Part shown: positions 16,938 through 25,658 of the stretch, one piece after another
Layout: each line of letters starts with the position of its first letter
Numbering within the stretch: position 1 is the first letter of the stretch
NCBI RefSeq assembly: GCF_003258945.1
Contig: NZ_QLIX01000019.1
Coordinates: 35,517 to 99,516 of the forward strand
Origin: Roseicella frigidaeris
GTDB taxonomy: Bacteria > Pseudomonadota > Alphaproteobacteria > Acetobacterales > Acetobacteraceae
Reading direction: 5' to 3'
Length of the DNA stretch: 64,000 nucleotides
Position numbers and translations under genes: made by a program
The notes under the pieces: model-generated
Told to the model about the DNA's origin: nothing
The model's database searches: none
The model's input: the letters and a program-made list of their open reading frames with translations, nothing else

Positions 16938-18527
16938 TCAGCCCTTCTTCACGTTCCAGAACATCGGCAGGCCGTTCAGCACGCCGCTGATGTTGGTCCG
17001 GTAGCTCCAGGGCTGGAAATACTGGCCGGTCGGGATGTAGGGCACCTCGCGCATGCCCTCCTCCTGGATCGCGCGGGCGAGCCGCTGCTGCTCGCCGAGG
17101 TTCGGGGCGTCGAGCCATTCGCCCCGCAGCGCCTCGACCTTCGGCATGGTCGGCCAGCCGAACCAGGCATTCTGCCCGTTGCCGCGCAGGCCGAGATGCC
17201 CGGCCGGGGTGAAGAAGTCGAGCCCGGTGAAGAAGGTGAGGAAGATGCTCCAGCCGCCCTGGTCGGGCGGGTTGCGGTTGGCGCGACGGGTGACGACGCT
17301 GCCCCAGTCGGTGGCGACGAAGTCGACATTCATGCCCGACTTCTGCAGCATGTCGAGGCAGACCTGCCCGAGCGCGTTGAGCGAGGGGAAGTCGGAGGCG
17401 CAGAGCAGCACCACCTTCTCGCCCTTGTAGCCGGCGGCGGCGAGGTCGCGCTTGACCTGCTCGTAGTCGCGCTTCCCCTGCAGCGGCGCCATCCCGGCAT
17501 CGGAGGCGAAGGGCGTGCCGGGCGGGAAGAAGCCGACATTGTCGCGCCACATGCTGGGATCGGTGCCGATCACCGCCGTCATGTAGTCCGCCTGGTTGGT
17601 GGCGCCGAGCAGGGCGCGGCGGATGCCGGGGTTGTTGAAGGGCGGATGCAGGTGGTTGAAGCGGCAGAGCGCCATCAGCCCAGTCGGGTCATAGGCCTCG
17701 ACCTTGATGTTGCGGTTGCGCTTGAGCAGCGGCAGCAGGTCGGCGGTCGGCTGCTCCCACCAGTCCATCTCGCCGGATTGCAGCGCGCCGGCGGCGGTCG
17801 AGGCGTCCGGGATCACATGCCATTCGACGCGGTCGAAATTCGCCCGCTTCGGCCCGGCGGTCCATTCGACGCTGCCGCCCTCGCGCGGCAGGTAGTCCGG
17901 GTTGCGCTCATAAACCACGAGGCTGCCGGGCACGCGCTCATCGCCTTTGAAGCGGAAGGGGCCGGAGCCGATATTCTCCTTGATCGGCGTGTTGGCGTCG
18001 GTCTGCGCGATGCGCTCGGGCATGATGAAGCAGACCGGGCTGCCGGGCTTGGCCAGCGCATCGAAGAGCAGCGCGAAGGGCTTCTTCAGGCGGAAGGTCA
18101 GCCGGCGGTCGTCGGCCGCCACGAGCTCCTCGGTCGCCGCGGCGAGGGCCTGTCCCATGGCGTCGCGCTGCCACCAGCGCTTGATGCTGGCCACCGCATC
18201 CTTCGCCAGCACCGGCGCGCCGTCATGGAATTTGAGCCCCGGCCGCAGGGTGATGGTGACGCGGCGGCCCTCCTCCTCGACCGTATGGCCCTCGGCCATC
18301 TGCGGTTGCGGCTTGTAGGCCGCATCCATGCCGTAGAGCGTGTCGTAGATGACGAAGCCGTGGTTGCGCGTGACATAGGCGGTGGTGACGATGGGGTCGA
18401 TCACCGCGACATCGCCCTGCGGGATGAATTTCATCACCCGCGCCCCGGCGGGCTGGGCCAGCGCCGGCGCGGCGAGCGGCAGGGCGGCCGCCCCGGCCGT
18501 GCCGAGGAGGAAGCTGCGACGATCCAT
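16938..18527 (-). CDS. ABC transporter family-5 solute-binding protein (array copy 6, most upstream)
   Basis: This is a 529-residue periplasmic binding protein. The ATG at 18527 starts MDRRSFLLGTAGAAALPLAAPALAQ, with a twin-arginine DRRSFLL motif. The mature protein begins VMKFIPQGDVAVIDPIVTTAYVTRNHGF. Family blocks include LRPGLKFHDGAPVLAKDAVASIKRWW, GSGPFRFKGDERVPG and FNHLHPPFNNPGIRRALLGATN, and it ends MFWNVKKG. The open frame continues upstream across the divergent GtrA gene and is not coding there. This is the first gene of the long minus-strand block, so any main promoter should lie in the 168 bp between it and the plus-strand GtrA gene. I could not pick out a convincing one. Confidence 0.93.
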   Translation of the reverse strand: MDRRSFLLGTAGAAALPLAAPALAQPAGARVMKFIPQGDVAVIDPIVTTAYVTRNHGFVIYDTLYGMDAAYKPQPQMAEGHTVEEEGRRVTITLRPGLKFHDGAPVLAKDAVASIKRWWQRDAMGQALAAATEELVAADDRRLTFRLKKPFALLFDALAKPGSPVCFIMPERIAQTDANTPIKENIGSGPFRFKGDERVPGSLVVYERNPDYLPREGGSVEWTAGPKRANFDRVEWHVIPDASTAAGALQSGEMDWWEQPTADLLPLLKRNRNIKVEAYDPTGLMALCRFNHLHPPFNNPGIRRALLGATNQADYMTAVIGTDPSMWRDNVGFFPPGTPFASDAGMAPLQGKRDYEQVKRDLAAAGYKGEKVVLLCASDFPSLNALGQVCLDMLQKSGMNVDFVATDWGSVVTRRANRNPPDQGGWSIFLTFFTGLDFFTPAGHLGLRGNGQNAWFGWPTMPKVEALRGEWLDAPNLGEQQRLARAIQEEGMREVPYIPTGQYFQPWSYRTNISGVLNGLPMFWNVKKG

Positions 18528-18695
18528 GATCCCATTCCCGTCAGGTGAAGCCGCGGTAAGGCAAGCCCGATCGTCGCGCCGGTGCAAGGGGGTCCGCGGG
18601 CCGGGCCAGCCGGGCGGCGCTGGCAGGGCTTTGTCTGGACCTCGGGCAGGCGGCGGACTATCGCCCCCCGGCATGCCTGGATCGAGTCCCGCGCC

Positions 18696-19169
18696 ATGAC
18701 CCTCGGGCGCCACCACCTCGCCCGCCTCGCGGCCGCCGGCCGGGCGCATCTGTCGCTGCTCCGGGCGCTGCTGCGCTTCGGCATCGTCGGGGTGGTCGGT
18801 TTCCTCGTCGATGCCACGGTGCTGTATGGCGGGCTGTGGCTCGGCCTCGGGCCCTGGCTTGGGCGGGTGCTGTCCTACCTCGCCGCCGCCACCACCACCT
18901 TCGCCCTCAACCGCGCCTGGACCTTCCGCGCCGCGCCGCGCGCCGCGCCCCTGCGGCAATGGGCGCTGTTCCTGCTGGTCAACCTGGTCGGCTTCGCGGC
19001 GAATTACGGCACCTATGCCGCGCTGCTCGCCAGCCTCCCCCTGGTTGCGGCGCATCCGGTGCTCGGCGTCGCCGCGGGATCGCTGGCCGGGATGGCCGGC
19101 AATTTCGTGCTCTCGCGGCGGCTCGTCTTCCGCGCGGCCCCGGCATCGCTCGCCCCGGCCCGGAGCTGA
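18696..19169 (+). CDS. GtrA-family membrane protein
   Basis: This 157-residue integral membrane protein has four predicted helices. The first is LLRFGIVGVVGFLVDATVLY, the standard opening of the GtrA domain. The next includes YLAAATTTFALNRAWTFR, with the conserved N-R-x-W-T-F. Two further helices end in FVLSRRLVFR. GtrA proteins are thought to move polyprenol-phosphate-linked sugars across the inner membrane, often next to a GtrB-like glycosyltransferase, and one follows 113 bp downstream here. The ATG at 18696 (MTLGRHHL) was chosen because it leaves a short N-terminus before the domain; the ribosome site is poor. Which sugar is moved cannot be said. Confidence 0.85.
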   Translation: MTLGRHHLARLAAAGRAHLSLLRALLRFGIVGVVGFLVDATVLYGGLWLGLGPWLGRVLSYLAAATTTFALNRAWTFRAAPRAAPLRQWALFLLVNLVGFAANYGTYAALLASLPLVAAHPVLGVAAGSLAGMAGNFVLSRRLVFRAAPASLAPARS

Positions 19170-19282
19170 GCCGCGGCACCGCGCCGGGTCGCCCCGCTTC
19201 CGCCATGGTGATGCCCTAGCACCATGGCCGAACCGCCGCCCCGCCCGGGCGACCAAGCCTTCCGTGCCGCTGGAGCCGATCC

Positions 19283-20290
19283 GTGCCCGACCTGCCTGCC
19301 CCCGCCCTGCCGGGCCTCGCGCCAGCACCGGATGCGCCGCGCATCGCCGTCCTCATCCCCTGCTACAACGAGGAGGTCGCGATCGGCCGGGTGGTCGCCA
19401 GCTTCCGGGCCGCGCTGCCGGGGGCCAGCGTCTTCGTCTACGACAACAACTCGCAGGACCGGACGCGGGAGATGGCGCGCGCCGCGGGCGCCCTGGTGCG
19501 CACCGAGACGCTGCAGGGCAAGGGCCATGTCGTCCGCCGGATGTTCGCCGATATCGAGGCGGACATCTATGTGCTGGTCGATGGCGACGACACCTATGAG
19601 GCCGCCGCGGCGCCGCGCATGGTGGCGAAGCTGGTCGAGGAGCGGCTCGACATGGTGACGGGCACCCGCCTCAGCGAGATCGAGGCGGCCTACCGGCCGG
19701 GGCACCGGCTCGGCAACCGGCTGCTTACCGGCATGGTCCGCGCCATCTTCGGCAACCGCATCACCGACATGCTGTCGGGCTACCGCGTCTTCTCGCGGCG
19801 CTTCGTCAAGAGCTTCCCGGCGCTCGCCGCGGGGTTCGAGACGGAGACCGAGTTCACCGTGCATGCGCTCGAGCTGATGCTGCCGGTCGGCGAGGTGCCG
19901 ACCGCCTACAAGGAGCGGCCGGCCGGCTCGGCGAGCAAGCTGCGCACCATCCAGGATGGCTGGCGGATCCTGCAGGCCATCCTCGGCCTGGTGAAGCGGG
20001 AGAAGCCCCTGCCCTTCTTCTCCTGGATCGGCGCCGGGCTGCTGCTGCTCGGGCTTGGCCTCGGCCTGCCGGTGGTCTGGACCTTCCTCGAGACCGGGCT
20101 GGTGCCACGGCTGCCGACCGCGGTGCTGGCGATGGGGCTGGTCCTGCTGTCCTTCCTCGCCTTCGCCTGCGGGTTGATCCTCGACACGGTGACGCGGGGG
20201 CGGATGGAGGCGAAGCGGACTGCCTACCTCGCCATCCCGGGTCCCGATTTCGCCGTGGCGGCGCCAGCCGAGGCCAGGCGGGCGGGCTGA
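19283..20290 (+). CDS. Family 2 glycosyltransferase, polyprenol-phosphate sugar synthase type (GTG start)
   Basis: This is a 335-residue membrane-anchored glycosyltransferase. The GT-A fold starts at IAVLIPCYNEEVAIGRVV and has the nucleotide-sugar and metal-binding VDGDDTYEA, followed by LDMVTGTRL and MLSGYRVFSRRF. Two hydrophobic segments near the C-terminus (FFSWIGAGLLLLGLGLGLPVVW and LAMGLVLLSFLAFACGLIL) anchor it. This layout resembles enzymes that load a sugar onto a polyprenol phosphate for surface glycan assembly. It follows the GtrA gene, matching the usual flippase-synthase pairing. The start codon is GTG at 19283, with TGGAG eight bases before it; no in-frame ATG lies upstream of the catalytic domain. 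Confidence 0.88.
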   Translation: MPDLPAPALPGLAPAPDAPRIAVLIPCYNEEVAIGRVVASFRAALPGASVFVYDNNSQDRTREMARAAGALVRTETLQGKGHVVRRMFADIEADIYVLVDGDDTYEAAAAPRMVAKLVEERLDMVTGTRLSEIEAAYRPGHRLGNRLLTGMVRAIFGNRITDMLSGYRVFSRRFVKSFPALAAGFETETEFTVHALELMLPVGEVPTAYKERPAGSASKLRTIQDGWRILQAILGLVKREKPLPFFSWIGAGLLLLGLGLGLPVVWTFLETGLVPRLPTAVLAMGLVLLSFLAFACGLILDTVTRGRMEAKRTAYLAIPGPDFAVAAPAEARRAG

Positions 20291-20326
20291 GCCGCGCCGG
20301 CGCCCGCCGACCCGCGGCCCGCGCCG

Positions 20327-21604
20327 TCAGAGAGCGATGCGGAGCCGCAGCTGGATCAGGTTGCGGTCGAACTCCTCGAATCCGCCAGTCGCCTGGAAGC
20401 GCTGGATATAGGAGTAGGTGCCGAGCAGCGACATGCTGCGATTGAGGAGATAGCGCGCCGAGGCGATGAAGACGCCGTCGAGCGCGGTTTCGTTCGGGCT
20501 CGGATACTCTCGGTAGTCGATGCGGAACTGGCCGCCGAAGATGAGGTTGCGGCGGAACTCGTGATCGACCGAGATGCCGCCATAGGTGCGGGTGTAGCTG
20601 ACGGCATTCTGCCGGATCGATTCCTCGATCGTCCGCGCCACGTTGAAGCGGACCGTGGTGAGCAGGGTCGGCGCCCAGGTGACCTGGGCATCGACCGCGG
20701 GGCCGCTCAGCGGCTTGATCCCGGGCCCCTTAAAGGTCCGCTCCTGGTAGCCGATATTGACGTTGGCCTGCCAGACGCCGTCGAAATCGTAGCGGAAGCC
20801 GGTCAGGACGGCCCAGGTGAAGCTGTCGCGCGGATGCGAGATGGTCTGGGTGTAGCTGACATCCTGCACGCGGAACTGCAGCGTGGCGAAGCGGCCCTCG
20901 TCGAAGGCGTAATTGGTGCCGATGACCCCGGCCACGGTGTCGAAATCGTTCTGCGAGACCGTGTTGCGGATGCCGTTGACGGTGAAGTCGTCATAGCGGA
21001 AGGTGCGGTAGTATCCATTGCCGAACAATCCGACCCGGTTGAAGCGGGTATTGCCGTTCAACTGGAACTCGTCCGAACTGTAGGGCACCGGCCGGGTCAC
21101 GCCGGCGGTCTGCACATCCGGGCTGAAGACGTCGAGGTGGTCCCGGATGTGGCGATAGCGGCCCTCCAGGCTCGAGAACGCATTGAAGTCGTAACGGCCG
21201 TAGCCGCCGAGTTCCCAGTCCGTCCAATCGAAGCCACTGTTGCTGAAATATTGCCTGGCATCCATGTTGGCGAAGGCGCCGAGGGCATGCGTCGTCCAGT
21301 CGCTGTCGAGCTTCAGCGTCACGGCCTCGTCGACGAAGCCGTCGGACTTGCGGTTGTTCTTAGTGCCCTGGAGGTTGCTGTCGAAGCCCGGGCCGATATC
21401 GACCGCGCCATTCAGCACGAAGCCGCCCAGCCGGACGCCGAGCGGGTCGTAATCCCGCCGCTGCCGCGAATCGACCGTCACGCCGCGCTCCACGTCCTGG
21501 CGCGTGATGCCGACGGCCGCCGGCTGCTGGGCCAGGGCCCCCGTGACAGGCACTGCGCCAAGGAGCAGCGCCCCCGCAAGCCGGGCTGGAATCCTGCTCA
21601 CCAT
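20327..21604 (-). CDS. Outer-membrane beta-barrel protein (putative beta-barrel porin 2 / BBP2-like)
   Basis: This is a 425-residue protein with a signal peptide (ARLAGALLLGAVPVTGALAQQ). The rest is a run of alternating hydrophobic and aromatic strands, such as LGGYGRYDFNAFSSLEGRYRH, LFGNGYYRTFRYDDF and FGGQFRIDYREY. It ends in a strand finishing with a hydrophobic residue (LIQLRLRIAL), as needed for insertion by the BAM complex. Proteins of this kind are often encoded in exopolysaccharide loci of alphaproteobacteria, where they may serve as export channels. The gene faces away from the secretion operon across an AT-rich control region. Membership of the BBP2 group is by overall pattern, not by a single motif. 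Confidence 0.75.
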   Translation of the reverse strand: MVSRIPARLAGALLLGAVPVTGALAQQPAAVGITRQDVERGVTVDSRQRRDYDPLGVRLGGFVLNGAVDIGPGFDSNLQGTKNNRKSDGFVDEAVTLKLDSDWTTHALGAFANMDARQYFSNSGFDWTDWELGGYGRYDFNAFSSLEGRYRHIRDHLDVFSPDVQTAGVTRPVPYSSDEFQLNGNTRFNRVGLFGNGYYRTFRYDDFTVNGIRNTVSQNDFDTVAGVIGTNYAFDEGRFATLQFRVQDVSYTQTISHPRDSFTWAVLTGFRYDFDGVWQANVNIGYQERTFKGPGIKPLSGPAVDAQVTWAPTLLTTVRFNVARTIEESIRQNAVSYTRTYGGISVDHEFRRNLIFGGQFRIDYREYPSPNETALDGVFIASARYLLNRSMSLLGTYSYIQRFQATGGFEEFDRNLIQLRLRIAL

Positions 21605-21976
21605 AATCCCCCCAATCCCACTAACCGTCTGCTACCATGACGTCGCCGCGATTGCGACAAATCGCAACGGTCACGTTGGGTCGTGTCGAAAACTGCGTCC
21701 CGACTGTGTTCTGGCGCAACGCCCCCGCCCGCACCAGGGCCTGCCGGACCCGCCGCGGATCCTGATACGGCCCGTTACCAAACTTTAAAATCGTCCAGAA
21801 AAAGCCCGATTGGACTTGCACAAACCTGTGTCTGCGTGCGTATTCGCCCCGTCGCCAACCCACGCACAAGTCGTACGGTCTGGCCCCTGTTCGCGCCCCG
21901 CGGCAAGTTTTCACATGCCAGGCGGTAGCGAAGCCTGGCGTCGCTTCTCCGGGGCGGCCCATTTCGGAGCCTAGGA
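21605..21976. promoter_or_regulatory. AT-rich divergent control region between the beta-barrel gene and the secretion operon
   Basis: This 372 bp stretch contains no gene. Its base composition is visibly richer in A and T than the surrounding DNA, for example around 21778-21805 (ACTTTAAAATCGTCC). It must hold the start signals for both the minus-strand porin gene and the plus-strand type I secretion operon. Alphaproteobacterial surface-polysaccharide genes are often silenced by MucR-type proteins on AT-rich DNA, and that fits this region, but it is an inference. The secretion operon has a GGAG-like ribosome site a few bases before its ATG at 21977. Confidence 0.6.
21652..21667. promoter_or_regulatory. 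Candidate operator: 6-4-6 inverted repeat upstream of the beta-barrel gene
   Basis: TTGCGA (21652-21657) and TCGCAA (21662-21667) are perfect inverted arms around a CAAA spacer, 48 bp before the porin start codon. The spacing puts both half-sites on one face of the helix, as expected for a dimeric regulator. The sequence is in the AT-rich intergenic region, so it is not a coding artefact. Which protein binds it is unknown. Confidence 0.4.
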
Positions 21977-22405
21977 ATGGCCAATACCACTGCCCTCAGG
22001 CCGGACTCCTCCGGTCCGCCCGAGGCCCCCGTCCCGGCGCCGACCACCGCCGATATCGCCGCTTTCCGCTCGGGCCGGGGTCCGGAGGACCACGTGGTGG
22101 ACCTCCTCGCCTTCGCCCTCGGCGCCGAGGCCGGGGGGCCGGTGACGCCCGAGGAGGTGGGGCGCCTGCGGCAGCGGGCCGAGGCGGTGCTCAGCGAGCA
22201 TTCGTTCCGTTACCTGCACAATTCGATCGAGGAGATCCGGCGCGAGGCAGCGGCCGAGCAGCTCGCCAGGCTGCCGCGGCCGCCGGGCTTCCGGACGATG
22301 GTCCTGGCCAATCTCCTGGCGCTGTTCCTCTTTGGCATCGTCGCCGCCTGGCTGGCGCTGCACCCCGCAACCCTGGCCGGCCTCGCCGGCCTCCAAGCAG
22401 GCTGA
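21977..22405 (+). CDS. Small membrane-anchored protein leading the type I secretion operon, function unknown
   Basis: I do not recognise this 142-residue protein. The N-terminal 30 residues are proline- and alanine-rich and look disordered. A charged, probably helical region (about residues 35-100) contains VGRLRQRAEAVLSEHSFRYLHNSIEEIRREA. A single membrane helix at about 108-128 (MVLANLLALFLFGIVAAWLAL) is close to the C-terminus. This is the topology of a tail-anchored cytoplasmic protein. The stop lies 3 bp before the ABC exporter gene, so the products are made together and may interact. It could be an exporter accessory or assembly factor, but nothing in the sequence proves it. Confidence 0.75.
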   Translation: MANTTALRPDSSGPPEAPVPAPTTADIAAFRSGRGPEDHVVDLLAFALGAEAGGPVTPEEVGRLRQRAEAVLSEHSFRYLHNSIEEIRREAAAEQLARLPRPPGFRTMVLANLLALFLFGIVAAWLALHPATLAGLAGLQAG

Positions 22406-22408
22406 CGC

Positions 22409-24175
22409 ATGTCTTACGCGAGGCTCGCTGGCCCTACGGCCGGCTTCGAATCCCAGGTCCAGACCCCGCTCCAGAAGGCGCTGCGCGCCTGCCGCAAGCA
22501 GTTCCTCCTGGTCGGCCTGTTCAGCGGCGTGGTGAACCTGCTGCAGCTGACCACCTCCATCTACATGATGCAGGTCTTCGACCGGGTCCTGGCCAGCCGC
22601 ATCCTCGACACGCTGTACTACCTGTCCTTCATCGCCATCTTCGCCACCCTGGTCCTCGCCCTGCTCGAGGCGGTCCGCGGCCAGCTCATGCAGCGGCTGG
22701 CCACCTGGGTGGAGCACCGGGTGGCGCCCGAGGGCTTCGTCCGCGCCATCGAGAGCACGCTGCGCGGCCGCCCCTACCGGATGGAGGCGCTGCGCGACCT
22801 CGCGGTCTGCCGCGGCTTCCTCGGCTCGCAGGGCGCCCTCTCCCTCTATGACGTGCCCTGGGTGCCGATCTACCTCGCCTTCATCTTCTCGCTGCACTGG
22901 GTGATGGGCTGCATCGCGCTGGCCGGCGCGGTGATCCTCTTCGCCCTCACCCTGCTCAGCGAGGTCTCGACCTCGAAGCTGCTGAAGGAGGCGAATGTCG
23001 CCGGCATGGCCTCGCAGCGCCGGGCCGAGAGCATCACCCGCAATGCCGAGGTGATCGACAGCATGGGCATGCTGCCCGCGGTCATCGGCCAGTGGCGGGA
23101 ATCGGTCGCCGCCATGGCCGAGCCGCAGCAGCGCGCCGCCGACCGGGCCGCCATGCTGGTCGCCGCGACCAAATTCTTCCGCCTCGCGGTGCAGATCGGC
23201 ATCCTCGGCGTCGGCGCCTATCTGGTGCTGCAGCAGGAGCTGACCTCCGGCGCCTCGATCGCCGGCTCGATCATCATGGGCCGCGCCCTCGCCCCGGTCG
23301 AGCAGATGATCGGCGGCTGGAAGCAGCTCGTCTCCGCCCGGCAGTCCTTCCGCCGCCTGCAGACCTTCCTGACCCAGCCGCGGCTGCGCCCGGCCGGCAT
23401 GCCGCTGCCGGAGCCGACCGGCCGCCTCGCGGTCGAGCGCGTCTCCTACGCCTTCCCGGGCCAGGGCGTGGCGCTGATCAAGGGCGTGAATTTCAGCCTG
23501 CAGCCGGGCGAGAGCCTGGCCATCATCGGCCCGTCGGCGGCCGGCAAGACCACGCTGATCCGGCTGCTGATCGGCACGCTGCCGCCCTCGGCCGGCACCG
23601 TCCGCCTCGATGGCGCCGATGTCTATCAGTGGATGCGAGAGGATTTCGGCCGCCATGTGGGCTACCTGCCTCAGGATGTCGAGCTCTTCGACGGCACCGT
23701 GTTCAGCAACATCGCCCGCATGGCCGAGGCCGATCCCGACGCGGTCTACGAGGCGGCCAAGCTCGCCGGCTGCCATGAGATGATCCTGCGCCTGCCGCAG
23801 GGCTACGAGACGCAGATCGGCGATGGCGGCCAGCACCTCTCGGGCGGCCAGCGGCAGCTCGTCGGCCTGGCGCGGGCCATGTTCGGCCGGCCGAAGCTGA
23901 TCGTGCTCGACGAGCCGAACAGCAACCTCGACGGCGATTCCGAGGCGGGGCTCACCGCCGCGCTGGAGCGGCTGAAGGCGCAGGGCACCACCGTCGTCCT
24001 CGTCTCGCACCGCCCGACCCTGGTGCAGGGCGTCGACAAGGTCCTGCTGCTGAAGGATGGTGCGCTCGAGATGTTCGGGCCGCGCACCGAGGTGCTGAAG
24101 CGCCTGATGACCACCCGCCCGGCGGAGGTGCCGCCGCCGCCCGCCCCGCAGCGCCTCGAGGGGAGTGCCGCCTGA
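22409..24175 (+). CDS. Type I secretion system ABC permease/ATPase (PrtD/AprD type)
   Basis: This is a 588-residue inner-membrane exporter that drives one-step protein secretion through a HlyD adaptor and a TolC-like channel. The N-terminal membrane domain starts at FLLVGLFSGVVNLLQLTTSIYMMQVFDRVL, a hallmark of the PrtD subgroup, and lacks the C39 peptidase-like domain of HlyB. The nucleotide domain has Walker A GPSAAGKTT near residue 374, signature LSGGQRQLVG near 477 and Walker B LIVLDEPN near 497. Its stop and the start of the adaptor gene share one base (TGATG). No secreted RTX protein with GGxGxDxxx repeats is encoded in the window, so the cargo must be elsewhere. Confidence 0.95.
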   Translation: MSYARLAGPTAGFESQVQTPLQKALRACRKQFLLVGLFSGVVNLLQLTTSIYMMQVFDRVLASRILDTLYYLSFIAIFATLVLALLEAVRGQLMQRLATWVEHRVAPEGFVRAIESTLRGRPYRMEALRDLAVCRGFLGSQGALSLYDVPWVPIYLAFIFSLHWVMGCIALAGAVILFALTLLSEVSTSKLLKEANVAGMASQRRAESITRNAEVIDSMGMLPAVIGQWRESVAAMAEPQQRAADRAAMLVAATKFFRLAVQIGILGVGAYLVLQQELTSGASIAGSIIMGRALAPVEQMIGGWKQLVSARQSFRRLQTFLTQPRLRPAGMPLPEPTGRLAVERVSYAFPGQGVALIKGVNFSLQPGESLAIIGPSAAGKTTLIRLLIGTLPPSAGTVRLDGADVYQWMREDFGRHVGYLPQDVELFDGTVFSNIARMAEADPDAVYEAAKLAGCHEMILRLPQGYETQIGDGGQHLSGGQRQLVGLARAMFGRPKLIVLDEPNSNLDGDSEAGLTAALERLKAQGTTVVLVSHRPTLVQGVDKVLLLKDGALEMFGPRTEVLKRLMTTRPAEVPPPPAPQRLEGSAA

Positions 24176-25584
24176 TGAGCGCGACCGCCGACAACGCCAC
24201 TGCCCTGACGCCGGCCGCGCCCCGCAGCCTCGCCCCGGTGCCGAAGAACCCCTTCGGCGGCAACCTTCCGGCCTTCCCCTTCAACCCCCTGCTCGACGCC
24301 CCGGCGCCGCGCACCCGGGTGCCGGTGCTCATCGGGCTCACGGTCTTCCTGGTCTTCGTCGGCGGCTTCGGCATCTGGGCCGGCTTCGCGCCGCTCGCCG
24401 AGGCCTCGGTGGCCTCCGGCGTCATCAAGGTCGAGGGCACCCGCCGCACCATCCAGCATCTCGAGGGCGGCATCGTCCGCGAGATCCTCGTCCATGACGG
24501 CTCCAAGGTGAAGAAGGGCGACGTCATCATGCGGCTGGACGCGATCCAGTCCGACAGTCAGGTGGAGACGCAGCGGGCGCAGCGTTGGGCCCTGCTCGCG
24601 CAGGATGCGCGGCTCGAGGCCGAGATCCAGCAGGCCAGGCAGATCAGCTTCCCCGCCGAGCTGCTGGCCAGCCCCGACCCCCGCGCCGCCGAGGCCGTCA
24701 TCGGCCAGCGCTCCCTCTTCGAGGCGCGCCAGGCCAATCTGACCAGCCAGATCCAGGTCTTGCAGGCCCGCATCGAGCAGCAGCAGGCGGTGATCAGCGG
24801 CGCCAAGGGCCAGCTCGTCTCCGCCCGCCTCCAGCTCGGCCTCGCCAAGCAGGAGGAGCAGATGAAGCGCGGCCTCGTCCAGCAGGGCCTCGGCCGCATG
24901 CCGGAACTGCTGGCGCTGCAGCGGGCGGTCGCCCAGCTCGAAGGCTCGCTCGAGGACATCAACGGCCAGATCGACCGGGCCAACGCCTCGATCATCGAGA
25001 ACCGCAGGCAGATCCAGACCACCCTCGACCAGCGCCTCTCGGAGGCGGCGGGCGACCGCCGCGACGTCCGCGCCAAGCTGGCCGAGGCGGAGGAGAAGCT
25101 TCGCGCCGCGGTCGACGTCGCGCAGCGCCGCGAGATCGTCGCCCCGGAGAACGGCACGCTGGTGAACCAGAAGATCTTCACCCTCGGCGCCGTGGTGAAG
25201 CCGGGCGACCCGGTCTTCGACCTGATCCCGGAGCGGGACCGCATGGTCGCCGAGGTGAACGTCCAGCCCAACGACATCGACGTGGTCTATCCGGGCCTCA
25301 AATCCGAGGTGCGGCTGCCGGCCTTCAAGCAGCGCCTGGTGCCCTATCTGCATGGCCACGTGACCTGGGTCGCCGCCGATGTCACCGTCAACGAGCAGTC
25401 GCGGCAGCAATACTACCGGGCGCATGTGCTGATCGAGCCGGACCAGTTGTCGCACCTGCCGAACGTGACGCTGGTGCCCGGCATGCCGGTCGAGGCGCAT
25501 ATCCAGATCGGCGAGCGCACCTTCTGGCGCTACCTCACCCAGCCGCTCCGCGACAGCTTCGCCCGCGCCTTCCGCGAGCAATAG
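24175..25584 (+). CDS. Type I secretion periplasmic adaptor, HlyD family (PrtE type)
   Basis: This is a 469-residue membrane fusion protein that links the ABC exporter to an outer-membrane channel. A cytoplasmic N-terminus of about 48 residues is followed by one membrane helix (VPVLIGLTVFLVFVGGFGIWAGF). The lipoyl half-motif VEGTRRTIQHLEGGIVREILV comes next. A long coiled-coil hairpin rich in Q, E, A and R spans about residues 120-310. The second lipoyl half (REIVAPENGTLVNQKIFT) and the beta-barrel domain follow. It ends with the usual RTFWRYLTQPLRDSFARAFREQ. Translation is probably coupled to the exporter through the one-base overlap. Confidence 0.94.
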   Translation: MSATADNATALTPAAPRSLAPVPKNPFGGNLPAFPFNPLLDAPAPRTRVPVLIGLTVFLVFVGGFGIWAGFAPLAEASVASGVIKVEGTRRTIQHLEGGIVREILVHDGSKVKKGDVIMRLDAIQSDSQVETQRAQRWALLAQDARLEAEIQQARQISFPAELLASPDPRAAEAVIGQRSLFEARQANLTSQIQVLQARIEQQQAVISGAKGQLVSARLQLGLAKQEEQMKRGLVQQGLGRMPELLALQRAVAQLEGSLEDINGQIDRANASIIENRRQIQTTLDQRLSEAAGDRRDVRAKLAEAEEKLRAAVDVAQRREIVAPENGTLVNQKIFTLGAVVKPGDPVFDLIPERDRMVAEVNVQPNDIDVVYPGLKSEVRLPAFKQRLVPYLHGHVTWVAADVTVNEQSRQQYYRAHVLIEPDQLSHLPNVTLVPGMPVEAHIQIGERTFWRYLTQPLRDSFARAFREQ

Positions 25585-25658
25585 CGACGCGGGCGGCACG
25601 CACCACCAGCGCGGCGCCGGTCCGTCCGGTCGCCGCGCCCAACGCCGGAGAACACGCC

